From: Sphingomonas sp. 28-63-12
Lineage (GTDB): Bacteria; Pseudomonadota; Alphaproteobacteria; Sphingomonadales; Sphingomonadaceae
Length of the DNA: 64,000 nt
Direction: 5' to 3'
Assembly (NCBI GenBank): GCA_002281535.1
Contig: NCGD01000005.1
Span: forward strand, 1-64,000
Numbering within the stretch: the first letter of the stretch is position 1; the number at the start of each line of letters is the position of its first letter. The translations under genes and the position numbers were made by a program. Under the pieces are notes generated by a model, which saw only the letters and a program-made list of their open reading frames with translations, did not search any database and was not told the DNA's origin. Shown one piece after another: positions 27,843-36,556 of this stretch.

Positions 27843-30689
27843 GTGGCGGCAAAAGGCACAGTGAATTTGCGGTTCGACGATAGCCTGGAAACGGTCCTGA
27901 CGGCCGACATGTCGACCCCGTTCGGCGCCCAGACGGCCTGGCGCCAGCTGGTCGACCTGATCGGTCGCGGGCGTGCGCCTGCCAGCGAAATGGCGATTGC
28001 CCGGTTGCGCTCGATTCGCCCGCAAGTGCCATCGCCGATCCGTGCCGCCAGTGCCCGCGCCCTCGCCTTTGCGCGCCCGCCAGCGCCATTGGTGCGCCTG
28101 TTCGCCGAAGAGGATCTGGCAATCGCCGCCCCGGTGCTGCGCATGGCCGATCTGCGCGCCGACGAATGGATAGCCATGTTGCCAGCGATGTCGCCGGCGG
28201 CGCGATCGGTATTGCGGCATCGCCGCGATCTTCCCGCCGAGGTTGGCCGCGCGCTCGAAACCTATGGGCCGATCGATTTCATCCTGCCCGGCGCGCCGGT
28301 TGTTGACGCCGAGCCGACTGCCGGGCCCGCGCCGGCCGCCGATGTCGCTGTGATCGATGCCGCCGCGCCGGACGGCGCCGCTGCCCTGGCGCTGGAACCA
28401 GCGGGCGCGACAGCAGGGCAGGGGGACGATTCGATCGTCGGCCCGGTCGCTGATCTGCCGGTTGCCGATCATGTTGATTCGGCGGGGCCGCTGGGCGACG
28501 TCATGGTGCATCAGGATGAAGCCCGCGACGCGCTGGCCGAATCACCGCCAGAGTCCTTACCAGCCAGTGGCGACGCACCGGCAGCATTGGCGCGTGCCGA
28601 TCTGCCCGCCCCGGTCGCCGTCCCCGCCGAGCCGGTTGCGGAAACGCCTGAGTCGCTGCCGCCGCTGACGGCGCCCGTTTCCTGGCTGCTGCCATCGGTG
28701 GTGTCCGATATTGCCGCCGCCCCGGCGGCCGACCTGGCTTTGGCCGCGCCTGCGCCGGGCGATGCTGTGGATTTGGCTGATCGTGTCGCGACCGGTGATG
28801 CCGAAACCGTTGCCGCCGACGAGGGCGAAACGGTGCCTGTGTCGACCGAAACATCACCGTCACCGCTCGACTTCGCGCCGCTGCCGTTGCCACCGGTTTG
28901 GGCTGCACACGCGCCAATCCTGGCGCTGGCGCCGGTGATGGCGGTGCCCGAGGCGAGCCTGGCAGGGGCTGCCACCGACATTCAGGCCGCACAGTCGTCC
29001 GCTTCGATTGCACCGGCCGAGCCGACACCTGCCGCTATCGAGACCCCTGCCGCTATCGAAGAGCCGCTGTCGATCGACTGGACGGCGGTGGTTGCCGCGC
29101 GTCCCGCCCCGGCACCGATCGTCGCTCGCCCGCTGAAATTGTCCAGCCTGCTGCCGGCCTTCACCCCGCCGGCGCCGGCGGCCCCGCTGCCTGCGCTGCC
29201 CGAGTCATCGCCGATCGAGCGGGTGCCGGTGGTGCCGGCCGAACGATCGAATGACTGGTCCTTCGTCTCGATCGCCAGCGTCGCCTTTGGCTTGCCCGTC
29301 GTGGTCGAGGCGCTCCGCCAGCAGGATAACCATACGCCGGCGCTGCCCGATGACGTGGCGGATCAGGTGGTCGAATCGCCGGTCGAGGAAGCGGTGGCTG
29401 CCGTGCCTGCCCCGATCGTGCCCCATGCTGATCCGGTCCCGGCCAAGCCGGTGCCGGCAGAACCGATTGCGGGGGCGGCGGCGCCGCCCGCTGCTCTGGC
29501 GCCGGGCGATGGCGACGGTGTCGCGCCGCGCGGCCCCTTCCAGATTTCCGATCTCGTCGCGCGGATCGATGCTTTTCAGCGCCAGCGTGAAGAGGATACG
29601 CGCACCGAGGGCGGGACGCAGATCGCCAATGATGTGGCGAAGGCCCCGCCGCCTCGCGAAGGATTTCGCTTCGAGACCGATGCCGCCGGCACGATTCGCT
29701 GGGTGGACGGCGTATCGCGCGCCGCCGTTGTCGGTGTGTCGCTGAATCTTGCCGGCAGCACCACCGAGGCGCAGGTCGACGGGGTCGCGGCGGGCGCCTA
29801 TCGCCGGCGATCGGCCTTTGCCGATGCCCGGCTGGTGATCGACGGCCAGTCCGATGCTGCCGGCCAATGGCGCATGTCGGGCGTACCTGTGTTCGATCGC
29901 GCGACCGGTCGCTTCACTGGCTATCGCGGCACGGCGCGTCGGCCGCGCGCCGATGAGCGCGCAGAGCTCGGCCATGGCGGCCGATCCCCGGCCACCGATT
30001 CGCTCCGCCAGCTGGTGCATGAACTGCGCACGCCGACGACCGCGATCGCCGGCTTTGCCGAGATGATCGAGGGCGAGTTGCTTGGTCCGGTGCCCGGCGC
30101 CTATCGCGATTATGCGACGACGATCCGCGATCAGGCGATGGGCCTGCTCGGCGCGATCGACGATCTTGATATGGCTGCCCGGATCGAAGCCCAGGCGCTT
30201 GATTTGCGGCCAAGTGCCGTCCCGGTCGGGCTGTTGTTGCAGCGGATCGTGCATGACCTCGCGCCGCTGGCAGCGTTGCGCGAGGCGACCGTTCTGCTCG
30301 ATATCGATGCCGGCGATGTGACCATCAAGGGAGATGATCGCGCGGTTGATCGGCTGTTTGCCCGGCTGATGGCGGCCCTGGTGTCGGCCGGTAGCGCCGG
30401 CGAGACGATTTCGGTCCGGCTGGGCCGCGAGGGCGACGAGACCGTTGCCGTCCATATCGGCCGCCCACGCGCACTGGCCGCCTATCCAGGCGATACGCTG
30501 CTTTCCATCGATGCCGAAAGCGAATCGGATGCCGAAGGCGCGCCCTTGCTCGGCACCGGCTTTGCGCTGCGGCTTGCCCGAAACCTGGCGGTCGAGCTTG
30601 GCGGTAGCCTGACGATCGGCGTTGATCGCTTGACTTTGCGGCTGCCGGCCGCCTTCACTCAGGACGTGGGCCAGGCATCAACCATCTGA
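27843..30689 (+). CDS. Large Pro/Ala-rich PAS-type sensor histidine kinase with degenerate ATP-binding domain
   Basis: 948 residues from GTG 27843. Residues 1-130 are helical; about 130-600 are a low-complexity Ala/Pro/Val/Asp-rich region without a clear membrane helix; about 605-700 look like a PAS domain (FRFETDAAGTIRWVDGV). The H box is intact (LVHELRTPTTAIAGFAEM, His726). In the ATPase domain the N box lacks its Asn (RLFARLMAALVSA) and the DxGxG site reads VAVHIGRPRA; only the last glycine motif (LLGTGFALRLA) remains. That suggests a phosphatase-only or regulatory protein, as for DivL. The polysaccharide deacetylase gene begins two bases after its stop. Confidence 0.75.
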   Translation: MAAKGTVNLRFDDSLETVLTADMSTPFGAQTAWRQLVDLIGRGRAPASEMAIARLRSIRPQVPSPIRAASARALAFARPPAPLVRLFAEEDLAIAAPVLRMADLRADEWIAMLPAMSPAARSVLRHRRDLPAEVGRALETYGPIDFILPGAPVVDAEPTAGPAPAADVAVIDAAAPDGAAALALEPAGATAGQGDDSIVGPVADLPVADHVDSAGPLGDVMVHQDEARDALAESPPESLPASGDAPAALARADLPAPVAVPAEPVAETPESLPPLTAPVSWLLPSVVSDIAAAPAADLALAAPAPGDAVDLADRVATGDAETVAADEGETVPVSTETSPSPLDFAPLPLPPVWAAHAPILALAPVMAVPEASLAGAATDIQAAQSSASIAPAEPTPAAIETPAAIEEPLSIDWTAVVAARPAPAPIVARPLKLSSLLPAFTPPAPAAPLPALPESSPIERVPVVPAERSNDWSFVSIASVAFGLPVVVEALRQQDNHTPALPDDVADQVVESPVEEAVAAVPAPIVPHADPVPAKPVPAEPIAGAAAPPAALAPGDGDGVAPRGPFQISDLVARIDAFQRQREEDTRTEGGTQIANDVAKAPPPREGFRFETDAAGTIRWVDGVSRAAVVGVSLNLAGSTTEAQVDGVAAGAYRRRSAFADARLVIDGQSDAAGQWRMSGVPVFDRATGRFTGYRGTARRPRADERAELGHGGRSPATDSLRQLVHELRTPTTAIAGFAEMIEGELLGPVPGAYRDYATTIRDQAMGLLGAIDDLDMAARIEAQALDLRPSAVPVGLLLQRIVHDLAPLAALREATVLLDIDAGDVTIKGDDRAVDRLFARLMAALVSAGSAGETISVRLGREGDETVAVHIGRPRALAAYPGDTLLSIDAESESDAEGAPLLGTGFALRLARNLAVELGGSLTIGVDRLTLRLPAAFTQDVGQASTI

Positions 30690-30691
30690 TC

Positions 30692-31708
30692 GTGCCGGAT
30701 CGTGAACCTCCGGCCAATCGTGCGGGCAGCTATCGCCCGCCGGCGCCTGCACCTGCTGACCTGATTGCCTGGCCGGCCGATTTCGGCACGCGCTTTACCG
30801 TGTTCGTCGATACCGAAGAGGAATTCGACTGGAACGCCCCGCTGTCGCGCGATTCGCGCGCGACGACGGCCGTGCAGGCCTTGCCGTCCGCTCAGGCGCG
30901 CTTTGCGGCGGCAGGGGTGCCGCTGAACTTCATGATCGATCACCCGATCGTCAGCGATCCGGCGGCGGTTGATATTCTGCGCACGATCCTGGCGCAGGGC
31001 AATGCAACGATCGGCACGCAGCTCCACCCCTGGGTCAATCCGCCCTTCGACGAGGCAGTGACGCCCTATAACAGCTTTCCGGGCAACCTGCCGCCCGCGC
31101 TGGAGGCCGCCAAGCTCGATGTGCTGACAACGGCCATCGCCGGCGCCTTTGGCACGCCGCCGATCGCCTATCGCGCCGGACGCTATGGCATTGGTCCGCA
31201 GACGATCGGGTTGCTGGCGGCGCGCGGCTATCGGATCGATAGCTCGATGCGATCGCGCTATGACTATGGAGGGGAGGGTGGCCCCGATTTCGCCGCCATT
31301 GGCAATGCGCCTTTCCGCGTCTCCGGGATGATCGAATTGCCGCTCACCACGATTTTCACCGGCTTGCTCCGGCGCGCAGGGCAGCCACTATATGGACGGC
31401 TCGGCAAGCTGCCGCGCGGGCGCGGGCTGTTCGCGCGTACTGGCCTGCTGGCGCGCGTCGCGCTGACGCCGGAGGAAATGCCCATCGCTGATGCCCTGGA
31501 GGCGGTGCGGATCGCCCTGGGGGAGGGCGCGCCGCTGCTCAATTTCTCCTTTCATTCCCCGTCGCTGGTACCAGGCCACACTCCCTATGTGCGTGACCTG
31601 GCCGACCTTGCCGCTTTTGATTGCTGGTGGGACAGGATGTTGGCGTTGCTCGATTCCTGCGGGGCGCGGCCGATCGCGCTCACCGATTTGGTCGCGACGG
31701 CGGGCTAG
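30692..31708 (+). CDS. Polysaccharide deacetylase-like protein (WalW type)
   Basis: 338 residues from GTG 30692. The NodB-like fold is visible: FTVFVDTEEEFDW (metal-site Asp and acidic cluster), TIGTQLHPWVNPP (His of the metal site), YRAGRYGIG and FSFHSPSLVPGHTPYV. Proteins of this type in sphingomonads are often labelled WalW and lie in envelope or polysaccharide contexts; the substrate is not known. There is no signal peptide. The start lies two bases after the kinase stop, so they form one transcription unit. Confidence 0.8.
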   Translation: MPDREPPANRAGSYRPPAPAPADLIAWPADFGTRFTVFVDTEEEFDWNAPLSRDSRATTAVQALPSAQARFAAAGVPLNFMIDHPIVSDPAAVDILRTILAQGNATIGTQLHPWVNPPFDEAVTPYNSFPGNLPPALEAAKLDVLTTAIAGAFGTPPIAYRAGRYGIGPQTIGLLAARGYRIDSSMRSRYDYGGEGGPDFAAIGNAPFRVSGMIELPLTTIFTGLLRRAGQPLYGRLGKLPRGRGLFARTGLLARVALTPEEMPIADALEAVRIALGEGAPLLNFSFHSPSLVPGHTPYVRDLADLAAFDCWWDRMLALLDSCGARPIALTDLVATAG

Positions 31709-31751
31709 GCTTGCCCTGCGCCCGCTGCCTCCGCTAGGCGTGGCGGCGGTG

Positions 31752-31827
31752 GGGCCTGTAGCTCAATGGTTAGAGCTGGCCGCTCATAACGGCTAGGTTG
31801 CGGGTTCGAGTCCTGCCGGGCCCACCA
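31752..31827 (+). tRNA. tRNA with CAT anticodon (probably lysidine tRNA-Ile, otherwise tRNA-Met)
   Basis: 76 nt with encoded CCA. Acceptor GGGCCTG pairs with CGGGCCC, D arm GCTC...GAGC, anticodon loop CTCATAA, T arm GCGGG-TTCGAGT-CCTGC. CAT reads Met codons unless TilS converts C34 to lysidine, giving Ile(AUA). C4-G69 and C5-G68 in the acceptor stem match known positive elements for E. coli TilS, so tRNA-Ile2 is favoured over elongator Met. It lacks initiator features. Confidence 0.9.
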
Positions 31828-31947
31828 AATTGCCTGCCCGGGCAGCCAGCGCGCGCCGGTTGTAGCTGGTGGCGCTGCCGAGCAGTTTGCAAATAAGAGA
31901 CATCCGGCTTGCGCTCCCCCCGGATGCACCCTAGGGCACCCCAGCGT

Positions 31948-32025
<78 letters not shown>

Positions 32026-32283
32026 CATCACATCATTAGACCCGCGCGCGATCGATCGTGATGCTGTTGTGCTTCTCTGCTGGGGCGCATCGGCACCTAT
32101 CGCGCTGCCGGTCCGCTCTTCCCGCCTTTGTCCGAAGCCGTTGAGTGGTGACATCCCGACGACAACCAGCGGCCGCCACGATTGTGTCACCACCGCCATT
32201 CCACATATTGCATAATTGTATGGCAGGCGTACTGTTATGCCACAAAGCGATTCCAAGAGATCGCACGGGATTGGGAGAAGGGG

Positions 32284-32790
32284 ATGGCGGGGCGCTCCGA
32301 TCATGGCGATCATGTTTTTGGCATGGTGGCCGACCAGATCGGTTTCCAGTTGCGGCGGCTTGATCTGCTCGCAATGGGGTCGCTCTATGACTTCGTCGCG
32401 CCGCTCGGCCTGTCCCCAGCGCGCGCCACCGCCTTGATCTTCATCGGCCTGCACGAAGGGTGCGACCAGGTTGCGCTGGCACGGGCGCTGGGGATCAACC
32501 GTGCCAGCGCCATGGCTGCCGTGAATGACCTGGTCGCGCTTGGAGCGGTCAAGCGGCAGGCCGGCCGCGACCGGCGCAGCAACGCGCTGCGTCTTACCGT
32601 CGTTGGCGTGACCCTCCGGGCGGAAATCGAAGCCGCCTTTCGTGACCATGAAGCCCAATTTTTCGGATGCCTTTCGCCGGACGAGCGGACGGCCTTTGAG
32701 CGCATCATCAACAAATTGCGGACACTCAACGCGCCGGGCGTAGCCGCAGAGACCGATAAAAAACCGGTATCATTGAGGAGGGTAAAATGA
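32284..32790 (+). CDS. MarR family transcriptional regulator
   Basis: 168 residues from ATG 32284 with GGGAGAAGGGG immediately upstream. Winged-helix core: LGLSPARATALIFIGLHEG, VALARALGINRASAMAAVNDL (recognition helix) and the wing KRQAGRDRRSNALRLTVVG; dimerising helices flank it. Small phenolic ligands usually relieve such repressors. Its stop overlaps the start of the TonB-dependent receptor (ATGA, 32787-32790), so it probably controls its own operon according to the imported ligand. Confidence 0.92.
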   Translation: MAGRSDHGDHVFGMVADQIGFQLRRLDLLAMGSLYDFVAPLGLSPARATALIFIGLHEGCDQVALARALGINRASAMAAVNDLVALGAVKRQAGRDRRSNALRLTVVGVTLRAEIEAAFRDHEAQFFGCLSPDERTAFERIINKLRTLNAPGVAAETDKKPVSLRRVK

Positions 32791-35093
32791 GGGTGATGTT
32801 ATCTGGAAGAAATGCCCGGCTGCTTGCTGGGGTTGCGCTTGCCGCCTTGTCGCCGGTTGCGGCAAAGGCGCAGACGGAAGCGGCATCTGCTGGCCCCCCG
32901 GCCGCTGCAGCGACCGCCGAGGGAGATATTCTGGTGACCGCGCGCCGCCAGTCCGAACGATTGCAGGACGTGCCGATTGCCGTCACTGCGTTCAGCGCCG
33001 ACGCGCTCACCAGCCGCAGCGTCGATACGCTCGACCAAATCGCCAAATATACCCCCAATATCCGCTTTGACGGTGCTGCGGCGCTTTCGGGCGGCAACTA
33101 CAACGCCACGGTTTTCATCCGCGGCGTTGGCCAGAATGATTTCGCGATCTTCTCCGATCCCGGCGTCGGTTTCTATGTCGATGACGTCTATTATGCCCGG
33201 TCGATCGGCAGCGTGCTTGATGCGGTCGATCTTGAAAGCGTGCAGGTGCTGCGCGGTCCGCAGGGTACGTTGTTCGGGAAGAACACGATTGGCGGCGCAG
33301 TGCTGATTACCACCGGCCAGCCAGATATCCATGCGTTTTCGGGTAAGGTCGAGGCGATTTACGGCAGCTATAATCGCATCGACGTGAAGGGATATGTCAA
33401 TATTCCGCTTATCGCCGACGCGGTCGCGCTGCGCATATCGGGCGCGACGATCAACCGGGATGGCTATGTCCGGCGACTGATCGATGGCGGGACCGAGGGA
33501 AATCGTAACGCTGATTCGATCCGGGCCAAGCTGCGTATCGAAGCGAGCAGCGACCTGACGATCGATATTGGCGGCGACTATACCCGCGCGCGCGAAAATT
33601 CGGCGCCATCCAAGCTGATCGCCGTCGCCAATGCGCCCGGGATCACCGGCACGCCGTTTCTGACCAACTATAACCGCTTTATCGCGCCGGGACTGGGGAT
33701 CACCGCGCCCAATGGCCTGAAAACCTTGAATGCGTCCTTTATCACCGATGATCCCTTCACCACCTATGCCACCGGGCGTAACCGCAATGATCTTGATTTG
33801 TGGGGCGTGCAGGGGGTGATCCGCTATCGGATCGGCAATGCCGAGATCAAATCCGTTACGGCCTATCGTGACCTGACGGCCGGATTCAATCGTGATGGCG
33901 ACAATACGCCCTTCACCTTTCGCGAAACGGTGAACGACGACAAGCAATGGCAGTTCAGCCAGGAATTGCAGCTGACCGGCAAGGCGATCGACGACCGGCT
34001 GACCTATGTGCTGGGGGGCTATTATTTCAAGGAAAAAGCCTCGGACATCGCTCGCGCCGATCTCGCGCTCGGGCTGCAACCACCGGCGGCATTGACCCCG
34101 CCCTATACCCCGGCTGTGTTCATCAAGAATTACACCGACAATTACAGCTATGCCTTTTTCGGCCAGGCGAGCTTCGAGATCGTGCCGGGGCTGAATATCG
34201 AGGCGGGCGGCCGATATAATCTGGATCACAAGGTGTTCACGTCGATCAACACGCGTCAGCGCGACAATGTCGAGTTCATCAATGTCACCCGTGCAGCGAG
34301 CTGGTCATCCTTTACCCCGCACGTCGGGGTAAACTACAAGCCGACGCGCGACGTTCTGTTTTATGCGAGCTATTCCAAGGGGTTCAAGCAAGGAGGTTTC
34401 AACGGCCGTCCGCTGGCCAGCCCGGATGAAGTTACAGCCTATGCGCCTGAGACGCTCGACAGCTATGAAATCGGCATCAAGGCCGAATTGCTCGATCATC
34501 TGCTGACAGCCAATCTCGCCGGCTTCCATTCGATCTACAAGAATATCCAGCTGACGGTGAACCAGACCCCGCAGAACTTCGTGGCCAACGCGGCATCGGG
34601 ACGAATCAACGGATTTGAGCTTGAATTGGTGGCGCGGCCTGTATCATGGTTCAGCGCCAATGCGTCGCTGGGCTATCTCGACGCGCGCTATACTGCGATC
34701 GGTCAAGGACTTGGGCCGACCCAAGTGCTGCCGATCACGCTGGCCAGCAAGTTCGTCAAGACGCCTGAATTGACGGTTACCGCCGGTGCCGAAGTGAGCC
34801 ATCAATTCGCAGCCGCCGGCAAGCTTGCCTTGCGCGGGGATGTGACCGTTTATTCCGAAATATATCAGGATGTCGCCAACACGCCGCTGATTACCGAGCC
34901 GGGCTATGTGCTGGTCAACGCAAGGCTCAGCTATACCTTGCCCGGCGCGGCGATCCAGCTCTCGGCATTTGTCACCAACCTGACCAATTCGCTCTATCTG
35001 GCATCGGGCAATGCCAGCGGCGCCTTTGGGCTGGCTGAGGTGAGCTATGGCCGGCCAAGAGAATGGGGCATCTCCGCCAGCTACCGCTTTTGA
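32787..35093 (+). CDS. TonB-dependent outer-membrane receptor
   Basis: 768 residues. A signal peptide ends near AKAQ; then come a TonB-box region (EGDILVTARRQSERLQDVPI), the plug domain (RGVGQNDFAIFSDPGVGFYV, VQVLRGPQGTLFGKNTIGGA) and a 22-strand-type barrel ending in the aromatic SYRF. It imports a scarce compound across the outer membrane with TonB energy. The style is the large sphingomonad family for aromatic or plant-derived compounds and siderophores; the ligand is not deducible. It is coupled to the upstream MarR gene and closed by a strong terminator. Confidence 0.95.
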   Translation: MRVMLSGRNARLLAGVALAALSPVAAKAQTEAASAGPPAAAATAEGDILVTARRQSERLQDVPIAVTAFSADALTSRSVDTLDQIAKYTPNIRFDGAAALSGGNYNATVFIRGVGQNDFAIFSDPGVGFYVDDVYYARSIGSVLDAVDLESVQVLRGPQGTLFGKNTIGGAVLITTGQPDIHAFSGKVEAIYGSYNRIDVKGYVNIPLIADAVALRISGATINRDGYVRRLIDGGTEGNRNADSIRAKLRIEASSDLTIDIGGDYTRARENSAPSKLIAVANAPGITGTPFLTNYNRFIAPGLGITAPNGLKTLNASFITDDPFTTYATGRNRNDLDLWGVQGVIRYRIGNAEIKSVTAYRDLTAGFNRDGDNTPFTFRETVNDDKQWQFSQELQLTGKAIDDRLTYVLGGYYFKEKASDIARADLALGLQPPAALTPPYTPAVFIKNYTDNYSYAFFGQASFEIVPGLNIEAGGRYNLDHKVFTSINTRQRDNVEFINVTRAASWSSFTPHVGVNYKPTRDVLFYASYSKGFKQGGFNGRPLASPDEVTAYAPETLDSYEIGIKAELLDHLLTANLAGFHSIYKNIQLTVNQTPQNFVANAASGRINGFELELVARPVSWFSANASLGYLDARYTAIGQGLGPTQVLPITLASKFVKTPELTVTAGAEVSHQFAAAGKLALRGDVTVYSEIYQDVANTPLITEPGYVLVNARLSYTLPGAAIQLSAFVTNLTNSLYLASGNASGAFGLAEVSYGRPREWGISASYRF

Positions 35094-35221
35094 GGACGGC
35101 GACGGGGCGAGCGCGTGCCCAACGGCCGGCCATGGCGAGCAGACGGCCCGACGGCCTGTGCGTTACTTCCCGTCGCAACGGGGGACCAAGACGAGCGTGC
35201 GATTGATGATGTCGTGAGAGG

Positions 35222-35251
35222 GGGGCGGGCAGCGATGCCCGGCCCCTTTTT
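35222..35251 (+). terminator. Rho-independent terminator after the TonB receptor
   Basis: GGGGCGGGCA (35222-35231) pairs with TGCCCGGCCCC (35236-35246) with one bulged base around a GCGA loop, followed by five T. The loop and inner stem (GGCAGCGATGCC type) resemble those of the terminator at 27180. Confidence 0.85.
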
Positions 35252-35259
35252 GCCGGCGC

Positions 35260-35589
35260 CTAGCGCTTGCGCTGTTTGCGCGCGGCGTATTTGGCATCGC
35301 GGATTGCCTTTTTCTCGGCATCGCTGAGCTCCGGCTTGACCTTGGCGGCTTCGGCTTCTGCCTCGAGCCGCTTGCGTTCGGCCTTTTCGGCAGCTTCCTG
35401 TTCGCGCTGCGCCAGCTTAGCGGCGCGCTTTTCTGCATCCGCGGCCTCCTTGGCTGCACGGGCGGCAAGCTTGGCGGCGACAGCGGCTTCATCGATCGGT
35501 GGACGCGCCTTCAGCTTGTCGAGCGCGGCCTGCTTGGCCTTGGCGGCGCTGGCGATGCGGTCGTTAAAGCCGGGATCCTTATAAGACAT
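35260..35589 (-). CDS. DUF6481 family coiled-coil protein
   Basis: 109 residues, nearly all Ala, Lys, Glu and Arg, starting MSYKDPGFNDRIASAAKAK. The N-terminal FNDRIASAAKAKQAALDKLK is typical of DUF6481, and the rest is predicted to be one long charged coiled coil. A soluble, possibly nucleic-acid-binding protein of unknown role. Convergent with the TonB receptor across the terminator. Confidence 0.75.
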   Translation of the reverse strand: MSYKDPGFNDRIASAAKAKQAALDKLKARPPIDEAAVAAKLAARAAKEAADAEKRAAKLAQREQEAAEKAERKRLEAEAEAAKVKPELSDAEKKAIRDAKYAARKQRKR

Positions 35590-35670
35590 GCGGTGTAGTG
35601 CTCCGGAAATTTTTCATTTACCCCGAGATTGGTTCGTCAGGGTGCGGTGGGCGTGCTATGGTGTTTTATC

Positions 35671-36087
35671 ATGCTCCAGTCCATCCCACACAGTTACAGC
35701 GTCGCCATCGATCCGATCGACATCGATTTCATGGGGCATGTCAACAATGCCAGCTATCTCAAATGGGTGCAGGCGGCGGTGATCAGCCATTGGGAAAGAC
35801 TGGCGCCCGCCGACGCGATTGCCTCGCACCTATGGGTCGCGCTGAAGCACGAAATTACCTATCGAAAGCCCGCTTTTCTGGCCGATGACGTTGTGGCGAC
35901 CGTGCTTTTGGAAAAGGTGCACGGCGCGCGCGCCTTTTATCAGACGATCATCAGGCGTGGCGAGGAAGTGCTGGCCGAGGTGACGTCGAGCTGGTGCTGC
36001 GTTGATGCCTCGACGCACCGCCCGGCGCGGCTGGCCGAAAGCGTCATCGAGCGCTTCTTCCGCAAGGGAATCGCCGAGCGCGACTGA
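35671..36087 (+). CDS. Acyl-CoA thioesterase (4HBT hot-dog fold)
   Basis: 138 residues from ATG 35671. The motif DIDFMGHVNNASYLKWVQ contains the 4-hydroxybenzoyl-CoA thioesterase active-site Asp (D-x-MGHVNN); the rest follows the single hot-dog fold (ITYRKPAFLADDVVATVLLE). It hydrolyses acyl-CoA esters; chain preference cannot be read from sequence. A -10-like CTATGG lies nine bases before the ATG and no ribosome binding site is visible, so the message may have almost no leader. Confidence 0.85.
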   Translation: MLQSIPHSYSVAIDPIDIDFMGHVNNASYLKWVQAAVISHWERLAPADAIASHLWVALKHEITYRKPAFLADDVVATVLLEKVHGARAFYQTIIRRGEEVLAEVTSSWCCVDASTHRPARLAESVIERFFRKGIAERD

Positions 36088-36097
36088 GACAAACGAA

Positions 36098-36125
36098 AAA
36101 GGGCGCGCCGGCCGGCACGCCCTTT
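36098..36125. terminator. Bidirectional terminator
   Basis: AAAGGGCG (36098-36105) pairs with CGCCCTTT (36118-36125) around a GC-rich inner part that is itself self-complementary (GCCGGC). It has A on the left and T on the right, suiting both the rightward thioesterase and the leftward lipoprotein gene. Confidence 0.75.
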
Positions 36126-36145
36126 CCCCGTAGTGACCAGCGGGA

Positions 36146-36436
36146 TTACTGCTTGTTGGCAGCCATCGCATCGGCCTTGTCGGCGGCGTTGCCGGCGGCG
36201 TCACGCACATTATCGGCCCTGGCGTTCATCGAATCGGCGGCATTTTCCATCATGTCAGATGCCATGGCATTCGACGTGCTGTCGGCCATCGCGTCCATAT
36301 TGTCCGCCTTCATTTCCATGTTGTCGGCCATCATGTCGCCGCTGTTTTCGATAGCGGCGCCCTGGTCGGAGCGGCCACAACCGCCCAGCGAGATCAGGCT
36401 GACAGCGGCGGCGGCGGCGATGACGAATTTTTTCAT
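36146..36436 (-). CDS. Small repetitive lipoprotein
   Basis: 96 residues. The signal sequence ends in a lipobox with Cys20 (SLGGC), so the mature protein is lipid-anchored in the envelope. The remainder is helical and repetitive, built on Met/Ala/Asp/Asn units such as MADNMEMKADNMDAMAD, without aromatics, suggesting a coiled coil like Lpp-type or entericidin-like small lipoproteins. Identity is not known. A nested palindrome lies just upstream (36494-36540). Confidence 0.75.
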   Translation of the reverse strand: MKKFVIAAAAAVSLISLGGCGRSDQGAAIENSGDMMADNMEMKADNMDAMADSTSNAMASDMMENAADSMNARADNVRDAAGNAADKADAMAANKQ

Positions 36437-36493
36437 GCAGGTTTCCCCTTGTTGCTAAGGTCGCTCCGCATCCGGGCTAGGATGCGACAGGAA

Positions 36494-36540
36494 CATGGGG
36501 GATAACACCGGCTGAACCGATCGGTTCCCGACCCCCCATG
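36494..36540. repeat. Nested palindromes upstream of the lipoprotein gene
   Basis: An outer inverted repeat CATGGGGG (36494-36501) / CCCCCATG (36533-36540) encloses a perfect 14-bp palindrome GAACCGATCGGTTC (36514-36527). It lies between two leftward genes, so it may be an operator of the lipoprotein gene, or a structured terminator of the M28 peptidase gene without a T tract. Confidence 0.65.
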
Positions 36541-36556
36541 CGTCGACTTTTGCGCG

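Noticed and set aside
29205-30455. 416-codon open frame on the minus strand
   Set aside because: Antisense to the large kinase; its composition mirrors the Ala/Pro-rich sense frame.
32799-34229. 476-codon open frame on the minus strand
   Set aside because: Antisense to the TonB receptor plug and barrel; no motif.
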